From the NCBI RefSeq assembly GCF_019469185.1, contig NZ_CP048264.1, positions 2,480,001-2,544,000 on the forward strand: DNA of 64,000 nt. The letters run 5' to 3'. The notes beneath the pieces are model-generated. The model had not been told where the DNA came from. It did not search any database and worked only from the letters and a program-made list of their open reading frames with translations. The first letter of the stretch is position 1. Each line of letters begins with the position of its first letter. Of the stretch, positions 20,767-30,759 are shown in pieces. The DNA is from Gilliamella sp. ESL0441 (GTDB taxonomy: Bacteria > Pseudomonadota > Gammaproteobacteria > Enterobacterales > Orbaceae). The translations under genes and the position numbers were made by a program.

Positions 20767-20809
20767 ATTAATCATTTACTTGAATGATTAATGTAAAAAA
20801 AGATAAACA
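20767..20809. promoter_or_regulatory. Inverted repeat and TyrR-box-like site upstream of tyrB
   Basis: A perfect 10-bp inverted repeat (ATTAATCATT and AATGATTAAT, 20767-20792) runs into TGTAAA-N6-TAAACA at 20792-20809. The latter matches the TyrR consensus TGTAAA-N6-TTTACA in 10 of 12 positions, and TyrR represses tyrB in E. coli. The rest of the 414-bp gap 20661-21074 holds the ridA terminator and no gene I can support. Confidence 0.35.
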
Positions 20810-20940
20810 TGGCAAGGCTTAAACGATAATTTATTAGATATTGCGGATAATAAAAGATGTTAGCCCCCCTAGACAAGTATAACTACCACTTTATAGGATT
20901 ATCTAAAAAAGCAGAAATGTAGGGCAAAATTTGATGCAAT

Positions 20941-20965
20941 TAAAAAGTAGTCACCAAGTGACTAC
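20941..20965 (-). terminator. Rho-independent terminator of ridA
   Basis: GTAGTCAC pairs with GTGACTAC over a three-base loop (20947-20965), and on the minus strand the stem runs into TTTTTA. It lies about 110 bp after ridA. Confidence 0.65.
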
Positions 20966-21074
20966 ACTAATTCAATTTGATGCAATAGGCATAAGTCTAA
21001 AATCTTTAATGGTAAAGGATCTATTGAGCTTAAAACTTTAAACTTTTAAAGTAAATCATTGTTAAATATTGCGT

Positions 21075-21458
21075 TTACTTTACAGCAATGACTTCAATTT
21101 CAACCTTAGCATCTTTGGGGATTCTGGCGACTTGTACGCAAGAACGAGCAGGAAACCCAGCATGATGTTCTGTAAAAAAGGCTTCATAAATTGCATTAAC
21201 GGCCGCAAAATCATTCATATCAGCTAAAAAAATGGTGGTTTTAACGATATCACTAACTTGATAACCCGCTGCCGTGATAATAGCTTTTACATTTGCTAAA
21301 CTTTGTTTAGCTTGTTCTTTGACACAATCTGACATTTTACCAGTAACCGGATCTAACGGTATTTGTCCTGATGCAAATAACATATTACCCAAATCAACGC
21401 CTTGTACATAAGGGCCTATTGCAGCGGGTGCGTTCTCTGTATTAATGATTTTTTTCAT
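21075..21458 (-). CDS. ridA: RidA family 2-iminobutanoate/2-iminopropanoate deaminase
   Basis: Homotrimeric cytosolic enzyme that hydrolyses reactive enamine/imine intermediates such as 2-aminoacrylate released by PLP enzymes. The start is set at the ATG giving MKKIINTENAPAAIGPY, with AGGAG eight bases upstream, yielding 127 residues against 128 in E. coli. The ligand-binding Arg in PARSCVQVARIPKDAKVEIE (near residue 104) and the terminal EVIAV are conserved. Monocistronic by its flanks. Confidence 0.95.
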   Translation of the reverse strand: MKKIINTENAPAAIGPYVQGVDLGNMLFASGQIPLDPVTGKMSDCVKEQAKQSLANVKAIITAAGYQVSDIVKTTIFLADMNDFAAVNAIYEAFFTEHHAGFPARSCVQVARIPKDAKVEIEVIAVK

Positions 21459-21644
21459 CTCAATATCTCCTGTATTCATCTTCCCTAGCTAAAAAATAAT
21501 AAGGGGGAATATTATGCAAAGTTAATTTTCAACATTTGAACAGGAACACTATTTGGTGTCAAGTAAGAACAAAATTATGATCATGGGACTTCTTAAGATT
21601 TTCTGTTATGATAATCACAATTTTTTTGTTTATTGAGAGTTAAT

Positions 21645-23012
21645 ATGTTTGAGAATTTAACCGACCGTTTATCGCAGACATTTCGTAATATCAGTGGTCG
21701 AGGGCGACTGTCTGAAGATAATATTAAAGAAGCACTACGTGATGTACGTATGGCTTTACTTGAAGCCGACGTAGCACTTCCTGTTGTACGTGAATTTATT
21801 AATCAAGTAAAAGAGAAAGCCGTTGGTCTGGACGTTTCTAAAAGCTTAACACCAGGTCAAGAATTTATCAAAATAGTGCAGGCTGAACTCACATCAGCTA
21901 TGGGTGAAGTTAATAGCACCCTCAATCTGGCAACACAGCCCCCCGCTGTTATTTTGATGGCTGGTTTGCAAGGGGCAGGTAAAACCACCAGCGTCGCTAA
22001 ATTAGCTAAATTTTTAAAAGAAAAGCAAAAAAAGAAAGTGCTGGTTGTGTCTGCTGACGTCTATCGTCCGGCTGCAATTAAACAATTAGAAACGCTTGCA
22101 AAAGCCATTGATGTGGAATTTTTCCCATCGGATATTCACGAAAAACCAGTGAATATTGTTAATAAAGCCATTTCTCATGCCAAACTTCAGTTCTTCGATG
22201 TGTTAATTGTCGATACAGCGGGACGCTTACATATTGATAGCAACATGATGGATGAAATCAAAGAACTGCATCAGGCTATCAACCCAATCGAAACGTTATT
22301 TGTTGTTGATGCAATGACAGGGCAAGATGCCGCCAATACTGCAAAAGCCTTCAATGATGCCTTGCCACTTACCGGTGTGATTTTAACCAAAGTTGATGGT
22401 GATGCCCGTGGTGGTGCGGCGTTATCGATTCGTCATATTACTGGCAAGCCTATTAAATTCTTAGGAATGGGAGAAAAAACAGATGCTTTAGAGCCATTCT
22501 TCCCAGATCGTATTGCTTCACGAATATTAGGTATGGGAGATGTCATTTCCTTAATCGAAGAGTTGCAACAAAATGTTGATCGTGAAAAAGCAGAAAAAAT
22601 TGCCAAAAAGTTAAAAAAAGGTGACAAGTTCGATTTTAATGATTTCCAAGATCAACTTCAACAGATGCGAAATATGGGTGGGATGGGAGCAATGTTGGCA
22701 AAACTACCCGGTGCAGGGCAACTACCTGAACACATTAAAGCACAAATGGATGATAAAATCACCGTTAAAATGGAAGCGATTATAAGTTCAATGACGTTAA
22801 AAGAAAGAGCCAATCCTGAAATCATCAAAGGATCTCGAAAACGTCGAATTGCGAATGGTTCAGGTACTCAAGTACAAGACGTCAACAAACTACTTAAACA
22901 GTTTGAAGATATGCAAAAAATGATGAAAAAAATGAAAGGCGGTGGCATGATGAAAATGATGCGCCAAATGAAAGGACTAATGGGTGGCGGTATGGGCTTC
23001 CCTCATCGTTAA
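21645..23012 (+). CDS. ffh: Signal recognition particle protein Ffh
   Basis: SRP54-type GTPase that binds 4.5S RNA and signal sequences and delivers ribosomes to FtsY at the membrane. The start is the ATG giving MFENLTDRLSQ, 455 residues against 453 in E. coli. N domain, then G domain with GLQGAGKTT (about residues 104-112), DTAGR and TKVDGDARGG, then the Met-rich M domain ending in MMKKMKGGGMMKMMRQMKG. A 13-bp hairpin follows. The usual downstream rpsP is not present. Confidence 0.98.
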   Translation: MFENLTDRLSQTFRNISGRGRLSEDNIKEALRDVRMALLEADVALPVVREFINQVKEKAVGLDVSKSLTPGQEFIKIVQAELTSAMGEVNSTLNLATQPPAVILMAGLQGAGKTTSVAKLAKFLKEKQKKKVLVVSADVYRPAAIKQLETLAKAIDVEFFPSDIHEKPVNIVNKAISHAKLQFFDVLIVDTAGRLHIDSNMMDEIKELHQAINPIETLFVVDAMTGQDAANTAKAFNDALPLTGVILTKVDGDARGGAALSIRHITGKPIKFLGMGEKTDALEPFFPDRIASRILGMGDVISLIEELQQNVDREKAEKIAKKLKKGDKFDFNDFQDQLQQMRNMGGMGAMLAKLPGAGQLPEHIKAQMDDKITVKMEAIISSMTLKERANPEIIKGSRKRRIANGSGTQVQDVNKLLKQFEDMQKMMKKMKGGGMMKMMRQMKGLMGGGMGFPHR

Positions 23013-23030
23013 TAAGATACAATCAATCAG

Positions 23031-23073
23031 CTTGTTATGCATTATTGTTATACTTTGAACAATGCATAACAAG
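23031..23073. terminator. Hairpin between ffh and rhtA-like gene
   Basis: CTTGTTATGCATT (23031-23043) and AATGCATAACAAG (23061-23073) form a perfect 13-bp stem with a 17-base loop. It lies between convergent genes. The T tract is weak on both strands. Confidence 0.5.
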
Positions 23074-23122
23074 CGACATTTATATAAGTATTACATTTAT
23101 TTGCGTAATACAGTCAAGCAAG

Positions 23123-23989
23123 TTATGGGTTAACCGATTTTATTTTAGTTGGTCGGCTCATTGTCAATACCGTACCGATTGATGAAACAATAATAAATGT
23201 AATCGCCAACCATTGATAACGTGTTAATTGCTCTTGTAAAACTATGAAGCCAGACAATGCAGCAAAAACCGGCGACAAACTCATTAAAGTACTAAATGTT
23301 TGAGCGGGTAATCTTGGTAACGCTATCATATCTAATCCATAAGGAATGGCCGACGCCAATAATGAAACCACAAACACTAAAGGAAGAAGTTCCAAAGAAA
23401 ACATAGCACTCCCACTATCCCACACACCAATAGGAAATACAAATAAAGATGCTATTAAAGACCCTATCGCAACACTTGATGAACCATATAATGCCCCTGC
23501 TTTACGCCCAAAGACAATATAACATGCCCAACCTGAACCGGCTAATAAAGCCATCAAAATGCCAACGGGATCTAAATCACCAGAAGCTTGATGAATCGGT
23601 AAAAGTATCGCAAGCCCGATAACCGCAACGCCTAACCAAATAAAATCAACTAACCGACGCGAATAACACATTGCGACAACTATCGGCCCAGTAAGTTCTA
23701 TCGCCACAGTAATACCAAGCGGGATTCTGGCGATGGCACTATAAAAAGCCAAATTCATGCAACCGGTAGCTACGCCATATAAAAACACATACTTAAAAGC
23801 TTGTTTAGTAATGGGTTTACGCCATGGTTTGAAAATAATGATAAGCATCAAGGATGAAAAAGTTAATCGCCAAGCGGTCATCCCTTCAGGGCCTAATACC
23901 GGAAAAAGATATTTGGCCATAGATGCACTTGATTGTAACGAAATCATAGAAATAAAAATAATAAAGACCGGCCAAGATCGTTTAAACAT
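23123..23989 (-). CDS. rhtA: EamA-family exporter, RhtA-like
   Basis: Inner membrane drug/metabolite-superfamily transporter with ten predicted helices in two EamA repeats. The 288 residues parallel E. coli RhtA (295), a threonine/homoserine exporter, with matching segments: FFKPW-like IIFKPWRKP, PLGITVAIELTGP, the VDFIWLGVAVIGL helix and AIPYGLDMIALPRLP. The symbol reflects this likeness; substrate range is inferred. It lies alone between convergent ffh and codirectional ispB. Confidence 0.75.
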   Translation of the reverse strand: MFKRSWPVFIIFISMISLQSSASMAKYLFPVLGPEGMTAWRLTFSSLMLIIIFKPWRKPITKQAFKYVFLYGVATGCMNLAFYSAIARIPLGITVAIELTGPIVVAMCYSRRLVDFIWLGVAVIGLAILLPIHQASGDLDPVGILMALLAGSGWACYIVFGRKAGALYGSSSVAIGSLIASLFVFPIGVWDSGSAMFSLELLPLVFVVSLLASAIPYGLDMIALPRLPAQTFSTLMSLSPVFAALSGFIVLQEQLTRYQWLAITFIIVSSIGTVLTMSRPTKIKSVNP

Positions 23990-24157
23990 GCCTAATTACC
24001 TTGTTAATATAATCAGAAAAAATTGCTCGTCATTTCACAACATACGATGAAATATAAAGAAATCAATTTTTGATCATTGCTAATGATGATTTAATATAAA
24101 ATGTCCATATAAGTACGAGTAGGAATGTTTTCAATCCATACTTTGATTTAACTCCTG

Positions 24158-25129
24158 TCAATTTTCTCTTTTTACTGAGAGCAATGCGAGATCTTGCAAT
24201 GCTTTTTTATAGGGAGAGTCCGGCAGGATAGCAATCACATCAAAAGCCTTTTGGGCTTCTTGCTGTGCTATTTGTAAAGTATATTCAAGTGAACCACACT
24301 CATTCATGATCTGCAAAATACGATCTAACAAATGTCGCCCATTCCCTTGCTCGATAGCTTGACGAATCAACTTAGCTTCCTCAGCATTTTGACAATGACG
24401 CATCGCATGTAATAAAGGTAAAGTTGGTTTGCCTTCATTAAGATCATCACCCAAATTCTTACCTAAGGTTTGGTTACTATCAGCACTATAATCTAATAAA
24501 TCATCAATAATTTGGAAGGCCGTACCTAAATATTTTCCATATTCTTGTAAGGCAAATTCTTGCTCTGCATTGGCGCCGGCTAACACCGCTGCCGAATGCG
24601 AAGTTGCTTCAAATAAACGAGCGGTTTTACGATAAATGACTTCTAAATACTGTTCATTAGTAATATCGGGATCATTACAATTGATTAATTGTTGCACTTC
24701 ACCTTCAGCAATCACATTTGTTGCTGCCGACATAATAGTTAAAACTTTGAAAGATTCAGTCCGTACCATCATTTGAAAAGAACGCGTATAAATATAATCG
24801 CCAACTAAAACACTTGCCGCATTACCAAATAATGCATTAGCCGTTGATTTACCACGCCTGAGATCAGATTCATCAACAACATCGTCATGTAATAATGTAG
24901 CTGTATGAATAAATTCAATAAACGCAGCAGCAATGATGTGCTTATCACCTTGATAATTAAGGGCTTTGGCAACTAGCAATGCAATAATAGGACGAATTCG
25001 CTTACCGCCACTACTAATAATATAATTACCTAATTGATTAATTAGCACAACATCCGAGCTAAGCTCCGCCTGAATTGCCTCATTGACTTTAACTAAGTCA
25101 TCTTTTACAAGATTAAGAATTTGACTCAT
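24158..25129 (-). CDS. ispB: Octaprenyl diphosphate synthase
   Basis: Trans-prenyltransferase building the long isoprenoid tail of ubiquinone and menaquinone from farnesyl and isopentenyl diphosphates. The frame is open to 25210, but the start at ATG 25129 (MSQILNLVKDDL) gives 323 residues exactly as in E. coli IspB. The two Mg-binding Asp-rich motifs are HDDVVDESD near residue 84 and IDDLLDY near residue 211, with the GGKRIRP allylic-binding stretch near residue 43. It is divergent from tonB rather than from rplU-rpmA. Confidence 0.96.
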   Translation of the reverse strand: MSQILNLVKDDLVKVNEAIQAELSSDVVLINQLGNYIISSGGKRIRPIIALLVAKALNYQGDKHIIAAAFIEFIHTATLLHDDVVDESDLRRGKSTANALFGNAASVLVGDYIYTRSFQMMVRTESFKVLTIMSAATNVIAEGEVQQLINCNDPDITNEQYLEVIYRKTARLFEATSHSAAVLAGANAEQEFALQEYGKYLGTAFQIIDDLLDYSADSNQTLGKNLGDDLNEGKPTLPLLHAMRHCQNAEEAKLIRQAIEQGNGRHLLDRILQIMNECGSLEYTLQIAQQEAQKAFDVIAILPDSPYKKALQDLALLSVKREN

Positions 25130-25244
25130 TGAAGGATTTTTCATCATCCAAACCACTAAAAATAACAGATAGTTGCCTGCTATTATCTGATAAATATTGC
25201 CATGCAACAAGATATTGAATTAGCTTATTTCAAAAAAAACTACA

Positions 25245-25263
25245 AATGATAAGCATTTTCATT
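25245..25263. promoter_or_regulatory. Fur box upstream of tonB
   Basis: The core TGATAAGCATTTTCA (25247-25261) matches the Fur core TGATAATCATTATCA at 13 of 15 positions. It fits between a weak -35 and a TAGAAT -10 (25264-25269), where a bound repressor would block transcription, so iron repression of tonB is likely. Confidence 0.7.
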
Positions 25264-25287
25264 TAGAATATTCACCTTAAGTTAAAA

Positions 25288-26115
25288 ATGATAATTGTTA
25301 TGAAAATCAATTTTGATATAGACATTAGTAACGAAAAAGAACCTCAATCGCCAATACTTATCAAACAAGAGAGTGATTATATTTCAACTTCACTTTCGAT
25401 CATATCACACCTATTTTTATTGGCTTTACTTTTCAGTCCAATGATCTTGGCTAAAAATGTTGTCGTTAACGAAGGTGATAACTCAATTAAGGCAATCATG
25501 ATTGATGTAACACAAATAGCAGCGCCTGAACAATCATTAGTTGAAAATGCGCCTGATATCAAAGGTGTTAAAGAAAGTGATATTATTGAAAATAATCCAA
25601 TAGATGAACCAATAGTTGAGCCTGTTACTGAAACCCAAATCATTCCTGAAAAAAAACCAGAGATCATTCCTGAAAATAAACTTGTCATAGAGCAAAAACA
25701 GAAACCAAAGCCGAAACCCAAACCTAAAACGAAGCAAAAACCAATTCAAAAAGAGTCACGTCAGCAAGTCAGACAAGAAGTGATCACGGATAACTTTGCC
25801 AAAACAGCCGTCGCATCTTCCATTTCTGATAGCCGTCAACATTCGGGTAATCCCTCGCCAATTAGTCGTAATCAACCTGAATACCCTCGTCGAGCGCTTG
25901 ATATGCGCTTAGAAGGTCATGTCGTTGCACTTTTTGATATCAACAGTAATGGACGTGTCGAGAATATTCGCATTATTGAAACTAAACCGAACAATATTTT
26001 TAATCGTTCAGTTATCACAGCGATGAAAACATGGAAATATGAACGTAAAATAGCAAAAGATTTAAAAATAAAAATAATTTTTAATCGTGATAAATCAATA
26101 AGTTTAGATAATTAA
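25288..26115 (+). CDS. tonB: TonB energy transducer
   Basis: Periplasm-spanning protein that transmits proton-motive force from ExbBD to outer-membrane receptors for iron chelates and similar ligands. The 275 residues have one N-terminal membrane helix at about residues 37-55, a Glu/Pro then Lys/Pro-rich spacer (KQKPKPKPKPKTKQKP), and a C-terminal TonB domain with YPRRALDMRLEGHVVALFDIN and a terminal hydrophobic strand. ATG 25288 is used; ATG 25300 is possible. exbB and exbD are not in the window. Two Fur-like sites, one overlapping the start, imply iron repression. Confidence 0.9.
   Translation: MIIVMKINFDIDISNEKEPQSPILIKQESDYISTSLSIISHLFLLALLFSPMILAKNVVVNEGDNSIKAIMIDVTQIAAPEQSLVENAPDIKGVKESDIIENNPIDEPIVEPVTETQIIPEKKPEIIPENKLVIEQKQKPKPKPKPKTKQKPIQKESRQQVRQEVITDNFAKTAVASSISDSRQHSGNPSPISRNQPEYPRRALDMRLEGHVVALFDINSNGRVENIRIIETKPNNIFNRSVITAMKTWKYERKIAKDLKIKIIFNRDKSISLDN
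25289..25303. promoter_or_regulatory. Second Fur-like box over the tonB start
   Basis: TGATAATTGTTATGA matches the 15-bp Fur core at 12 positions and overlaps the first codons of tonB, 27 bp from the end of the upstream box. It may be a downstream repression site or chance in AT-rich DNA. Confidence 0.4.
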
Positions 26116-26176
26116 TTATCCTAATAATTTCTCAACACATTAGAACAATATTGCTTTATCCATAATAACAATAAAA

Positions 26177-26204
26177 GCAATAATCTCAATAAGAAGATTA
26201 TTGC
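26177..26204 (-). terminator. Rho-independent terminator of pepP
   Basis: GCAATAATCT (26177-26186) pairs with AGATTATTGC (26195-26204); on the minus strand the stem runs into TTTTATTGTT. It lies just after pepP, between convergent tonB and pepP. Confidence 0.75.
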
Positions 26205-26217
26205 CTTATCGAAAAGA

Positions 26218-27531
26218 TTAACGAGTCAGTAACATTAATTTTTCAATTTGCTCTGGTTCTTTAGGCACATCACTGGTCAATACTTCATTACCCGATGCTG
26301 TGATTAAAATATTATCTTCAATACGAATACCAATACCTTTATAACACTCAGGCACATCAGCATCTTGATTGATGTAAAGCCCTGGCTCAACAGTCAATAC
26401 CATACCCGGCTCTAAAATACGATCCCTACCACTCCCCACATCATGTACATCAATACCGAGCCAATGCCCTAAACCATGCATATAAAATGCGGTATAAGCT
26501 TTATCAGCAATGAGCGAATCGACATCCCCTTGCATAATGCTTAATTTAACTAAGCCCGTCACCATAGTTTTCACAACATGATCATTTACTTCCATAATCG
26601 ATGTTCCAGGTTTTAACAGATCAATTGCTTGATATTGAGCAGCTAAAACAATGTTATAAATATCGCGCTGTGCTTGGCTAAATTGACCATTGATAGGAAA
26701 AGTCCTTGTTATATCCCCTGCATAATATTGATATTCGCAGCCAGCATCGATTAACACCAAATCACCGTCTTTTAAAAGCGCACTGTTATTTTCATAATGT
26801 AATATACAACCATTGTTACCGGCTCCTACAATCGTATTATAGGAAGGAGAACGAGCACCCTGCCAGGCAAATTCATGTAAAATTTCTGCCTCTAACTGAT
26901 ATTCATACATCGAAGGTTTACAGCTACGCATGGCTCGACAATGGGCTTGGGCACTAATTTTGCACGCATGACGTAAAATGTCTATTTCAAAATTAGATTT
27001 AAACATCCGCATTTCATGCACAATAGGACGCCAATCAATCACACTACTGGGTGCTGAAAGTTTAAATCTTGCACCTTGTTTTAAAATCGTAAGGGCTTTT
27101 TTAACAATCGTGTCAGCATAATCATATTGCAGATCAGCATGATAAATTGCCTGCTTACCATTCAACAACTCAGGCAAAATAGTATCAATTTTATCAAAAG
27201 GATGCGCTTCATCAACGCCAAGGGTTTCTAACGCAGCTTGCTGCCCTAAACGATAGCCTGTCCATGTTTCAGCCAGAGGATCTTTTTTACGATTAAACAG
27301 CACATATCGAACATGATTATCTTGTTGTTTAATCATCACTAATACGGCTTCGGGTTCATCAAAACAGGTAAAATACCAAAAATCACTATTTTGCCGATAA
27401 GGATAATGCGTGTCATTGCTTCTGACGACTTCGGGTGAGGCAAAAAAAAGTGCGACGCTGTTAGGTTGCATCTGCGAAAGAAGCTTTTCTCGACGAGAAA
27501 AAAGCTCTTTTTTGGTATCGATATTTAGCAT
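26218..27531 (-). CDS. pepP: Xaa-Pro aminopeptidase P
   Basis: Dinuclear-manganese aminopeptidase removing N-terminal residues before proline. The 437 residues match E. coli PepP (441). The pita-bread domain ligands are visible: Asp in LIDAGCEYQYYAGDITRTF, His in HGLGHWLGIDVHD, Glu in TVEPGLY and Glu in GIRIEDN. It follows ygfB by 29 bp, as in the E. coli ygfB-pepP-ubiH operon, though ubiH is missing downstream, where a terminator closes the unit. Confidence 0.96.
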   Translation of the reverse strand: MLNIDTKKELFSRREKLLSQMQPNSVALFFASPEVVRSNDTHYPYRQNSDFWYFTCFDEPEAVLVMIKQQDNHVRYVLFNRKKDPLAETWTGYRLGQQAALETLGVDEAHPFDKIDTILPELLNGKQAIYHADLQYDYADTIVKKALTILKQGARFKLSAPSSVIDWRPIVHEMRMFKSNFEIDILRHACKISAQAHCRAMRSCKPSMYEYQLEAEILHEFAWQGARSPSYNTIVGAGNNGCILHYENNSALLKDGDLVLIDAGCEYQYYAGDITRTFPINGQFSQAQRDIYNIVLAAQYQAIDLLKPGTSIMEVNDHVVKTMVTGLVKLSIMQGDVDSLIADKAYTAFYMHGLGHWLGIDVHDVGSGRDRILEPGMVLTVEPGLYINQDADVPECYKGIGIRIEDNILITASGNEVLTSDVPKEPEQIEKLMLLTR

Positions 27532-27560
27532 AGTGATAACCTTTTAAAAACAAGTTAATA

Positions 27561-28103
27561 TTAATGAATGGTTGGTGCGATATCAGCCTCATTAAATTCA
27601 TCAAAACAGAGAATCGAAGTCATGCGAACATACTCTTTAATTTCTTCAAATGCGAATCCTAACTCTTGCTCATCTTCGTTTTCATCGTAGCCTAGCTTCG
27701 CAATTTGTCTCAAATCATAAATTGCTTCACCCACATCGCCTTTAATATGATTTAATTTTGGTTGAACCAATCCAATACCTAATAAAAAATGGTTAACCCA
27801 ACCGACTAAATCATCAATTTGAGAAAAAAGATCATGTTCGTTAAGTAACAATTGGAATTCAAAATCATCATCCAAAAATTGTTGCTTGGTAATACAATAA
27901 AGCTCAACCATTTTCTTATTTAGAGATTCTGGGATTTTTTGCCCATTATTGAGCATATCTTCAACTAAAGGGCGCCAACTTTCATCATGATTGCCTCCGG
28001 CTAAAATACCCGAAATAAAACCATGTAATTCAGCAGCTGTAATACCCATTTTATTTAAGTTTAATTCATGATTAAGTTCATCATAATTTACAGTTTTGGT
28101 CAT
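27561..28103 (-). CDS. ygfB: UPF0149 family protein YgfB
   Basis: Small acidic cytoplasmic protein of the YgfB/YecA family, 180 residues with the start at ATG 28103 after an AGGGTGA site (a GTG three codons earlier is also open). The patterns HGFISGILAGG near residue 26 and FSQIDDLVGWVNHFLLGIG are family features. Its biochemical role is not firmly known. First gene of the ygfB-pepP operon. Confidence 0.9.
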   Translation of the reverse strand: MTKTVNYDELNHELNLNKMGITAAELHGFISGILAGGNHDESWRPLVEDMLNNGQKIPESLNKKMVELYCITKQQFLDDDFEFQLLLNEHDLFSQIDDLVGWVNHFLLGIGLVQPKLNHIKGDVGEAIYDLRQIAKLGYDENEDEQELGFAFEEIKEYVRMTSILCFDEFNEADIAPTIH

Positions 28104-28226
28104 TAATGTCACCCTGATTTTGTCATATCAATAAAAAGCACTCTGCACTTTCATTAATTATTAGTATATAATCCACAGCTAGCTATAAATAATAAACAGG
28201 TTACTGGGCTTTATAAAGGAATTATT

Positions 28227-28571
28227 TTGAATATTGTAAGATTTGTGGTGAAATTTTCCCTTCTCATTTTAGCTTTTGTTGTATCATTAACTGCTTGTAG
28301 TTCATGGTTCTCTAACAAAGGTATCATTATTCTCGATGTACAAAATAAAAACCAAACTTTTGTAACAAGCCAAGACTTGCCGCATTACTATAAACTAGGT
28401 AATGGTGAACACGAACTTCAACAATTTGAAACATTTTGTAGTGAAGAAATACAAAAATCACAACTTGATGGCAGCGAAGAAATTGTCTTTGAAAACATAA
28501 AGCGTGGTATACATGGAGAAGTAGAGTTTAAAAAATGTAGTGATAGAATCACTCGAATTTATCGTTATTAA
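28227..28571 (+). CDS. Small hypothetical lipoprotein
   Basis: Unrecognised 114-residue protein starting at TTG 28227 after AAAGGA. A signal peptide with hydrophobic core at residues 8-22 ends in the lipobox LTAC, so Cys24 would be lipidated. The mature part is a mixed-charge domain with two further cysteines (FCSEE and KKCSD) that could form a disulfide in the periplasm. It stands alone between ygfB and ptsH; function unknown. Confidence 0.65.
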   Translation: MNIVRFVVKFSLLILAFVVSLTACSSWFSNKGIIILDVQNKNQTFVTSQDLPHYYKLGNGEHELQQFETFCSEEIQKSQLDGSEEIVFENIKRGIHGEVEFKKCSDRITRIYRY

Positions 28572-28709
28572 TAAATATGGACATAACTATATATTGATAT
28601 ATAAAAAGTTTAACTAATTCCAAAGATCGATTAAATGTTACTAGCCATTCAGGCGGTTTTTATTTATATTGGTCGCGTAAATGAAAATTTTTTTAGGAGT
28701 AGAATTATT

Positions 28710-28967
28710 ATGTATAAACAAGATGTAACCATTACCGCACCGAATGGTCTCCATACCCGCCCTGCCGCACAATTTGTAAAAGAAGCTAAAAATTTTAATG
28801 CTGAAATTACTGTAACTTCTAACGGAAAAAGTGCTAGTGCTAAAAGTCTATTCAAATTACAAACACTTGGTCTAACACAAGGTACTACCATTACCATTTC
28901 AGCTGAAGGCGAAGATGAAAAAGAAGCAGTAAATCATTTGGTTAAATTAATCCCTGAGTTGGAATAA
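28710..28967 (+). CDS. ptsH: PTS phosphocarrier protein HPr
   Basis: Cytosolic carrier passing phosphate from enzyme I to sugar-specific EIIA proteins. The start is ATG 28710 after TTAGGAG, giving 85 residues as in E. coli. His15 lies in the [16 protein letters not shown] active site, and Ser46 lies in [15 protein letters not shown]. First gene of ptsH-ptsI-crr. Confidence 0.98.
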   Translation: MYKQDVTITAPNGLHTRPAAQFVKEAKNFNAEITVTSNGKSASAKSLFKLQTLGLTQGTTITISAEGEDEKEAVNHLVKLIPELE

Positions 28968-29022
28968 TTAGATTCAAAATGCGATAAAGAACAGATTTAA
29001 AATTGAATAAGGATTAAATGTT

Positions 29023-30750
29023 ATGGTATCAGGTATACTTGTTTCCCCCGGTATCGCTTTTGCAAAAGCGCTATTATTAAAAGAAGAACCTATTGTTGTT
29101 AACAGTAGACCAATTCTTGATAACAAAATTGATGCTGAAATTGCACGTTTTAAGGACGCTCGTCAAAAATCCAGCGAGCAATTAAATGCGATAATGGAAC
29201 GAGCAAAATCCACATTAGGCGAAGATAAAGCTGCTATCTTTGAAGGGCATATCATGCTTTTAGAAGATGAGGATTTAGAACAAGAAGTTATCTCTCGTAT
29301 ACAAAGCAAGCATTCAACCGCTGATGCCGCTGTCCAATCAGTATTTGAAACTCAAGCTAAAGAACTTGAAAACTTAGACGATGAATACTTAAAAGAGCGT
29401 GCTGCTGATATTCGTGATATTGGCAAACGTTTACTTAAAAATATTTTAGGGATTGAAATCGTTGATTTAAGTGCAATTAACCAACCTTGTATTTTAGTTG
29501 CAACAGATCTTACTCCATCTGAAACAGCACAATTAAATCTAGATATGGTATTAGGTTTTATCACAGATGCTGGTGGTCGTACATCTCACACCTCAATTAT
29601 GGCTCGTTCACTAGAAATTCCAGCTATTGTTGGTACATCAAACGCAACGCAAGCAATAAAACAAGGTGATTTTGTTATTTTAGATGCCATAAATAATGCC
29701 ATTTATATCAATCCAGATCACGCTACTCAAGAGAAACTCAAACAGGTTCAAGCTAAATATATTGCCGATAAAGAAGAGTTGGCAAAATTAAAAGACTTAC
29801 CAGCCGTCACGCTTGATGGTCACCAAGTTGAAATTTGTGCAAATATTGGTACGGTACGTGATATCGCTGGTGCGGATCGCAACGGTTATGAAGGTGTCGG
29901 TCTTTATCGTACTGAATTTTTATTTATGGATCGTGATGCCTATCCTAACGAAGATGAACAATTCAAAGCTTACAAAGAGGTAGCCGAATCAACGAATGGT
30001 TTATCTGTTATTGTCAGAACAATGGATATTGGCGGCGATAAAGATGTACCTTACATGCATTTACCGAAAGAAGAAAACCCATTCTTAGGTTGGCGTGCAA
30101 TTCGTATCTGTTTAGATCGCAAAGAAATACTCCATGCACAATTACGCGCAATATTACGCGCATCAGCATTTGGTAAATTACGTATCATGTTCCCGATGAT
30201 CATATCGGTTGAAGAAATCCGTATCTTAAAATCTGAAATTAATATTCTTAAAGAACAGCTTACTGCCGAAGGTAAAGCGTTTGATAAAAACATCGAAGTT
30301 GGTGTAATGATTGAAACGCCTGCTGCTGCCGTCATTGCTCATCATTTAGCGAAAGAAGTTGATTTCTTTAGTATTGGAACCAACGATCTAACACAATACA
30401 CATTAGCGGTTGATCGTGGTAACGAATTAATTTCTCATCTTTATAACCCACTTTCACCATCTGTTTTAACACTCATTAAGAAAGTCATTGATGCTTCTCA
30501 CAAAGAAGGGAAATGGACAGGAATGTGTGGTGAGCTTGCTGGTGATGAACGAGCAACGATTTTATTACTAGGTATGGGACTTGATGAATTCAGCATGAGT
30601 GCGGTATCAATTCCTAAAATCAAAAAATTAATTCGTAATACACATTTTGAAGAAGCGAAAAAACTTGCCGACAGTGCGCTTGAAAAAGCAACTTCTAAAG
30701 AAATTATGGATTTAATCGAAAAATATAACGCTGAAAAGCAAATTTGTTAG
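29023..30750 (+). CDS. ptsI: PTS enzyme I
   Basis: Phosphoenolpyruvate-protein phosphotransferase that starts the sugar phosphotransferase cascade. The 575 residues equal E. coli enzyme I. The phosphorylated His189 lies in [16 protein letters not shown]-binding motifs include [12 protein letters not shown] near residue 292 and the MIETPAAA and [14 protein letters not shown] segments; the active-site Cys is in GMCGELAGD. It is 55 bp after ptsH and 9 bp before crr. Confidence 0.99.
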   Translation: MVSGILVSPGIAFAKALLLKEEPIVVNSRPILDNKIDAEIARFKDARQKSSEQLNAIMERAKSTLGEDKAAIFEGHIMLLEDEDLEQEVISRIQSKHSTADAAVQSVFETQAKELENLDDEYLKERAADIRDIGKRLLKNILGIEIVDLSAINQPCILVATDLTPSETAQLNLDMVLGFITDAGGRTSHTSIMARSLEIPAIVGTSNATQAIKQGDFVILDAINNAIYINPDHATQEKLKQVQAKYIADKEELAKLKDLPAVTLDGHQVEICANIGTVRDIAGADRNGYEGVGLYRTEFLFMDRDAYPNEDEQFKAYKEVAESTNGLSVIVRTMDIGGDKDVPYMHLPKEENPFLGWRAIRICLDRKEILHAQLRAILRASAFGKLRIMFPMIISVEEIRILKSEINILKEQLTAEGKAFDKNIEVGVMIETPAAAVIAHHLAKEVDFFSIGTNDLTQYTLAVDRGNELISHLYNPLSPSVLTLIKKVIDASHKEGKWTGMCGELAGDERATILLLGMGLDEFSMSAVSIPKIKKLIRNTHFEEAKKLADSALEKATSKEIMDLIEKYNAEKQIC

Positions 30751-30759
30751 GAGAAAATA

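Noticed and set aside
25377..25749. Phe/Gly-rich antisense frames over tonB
   Set aside because: They are produced by the repeated Lys-Pro codons of the TonB spacer read backwards, not by a gene.
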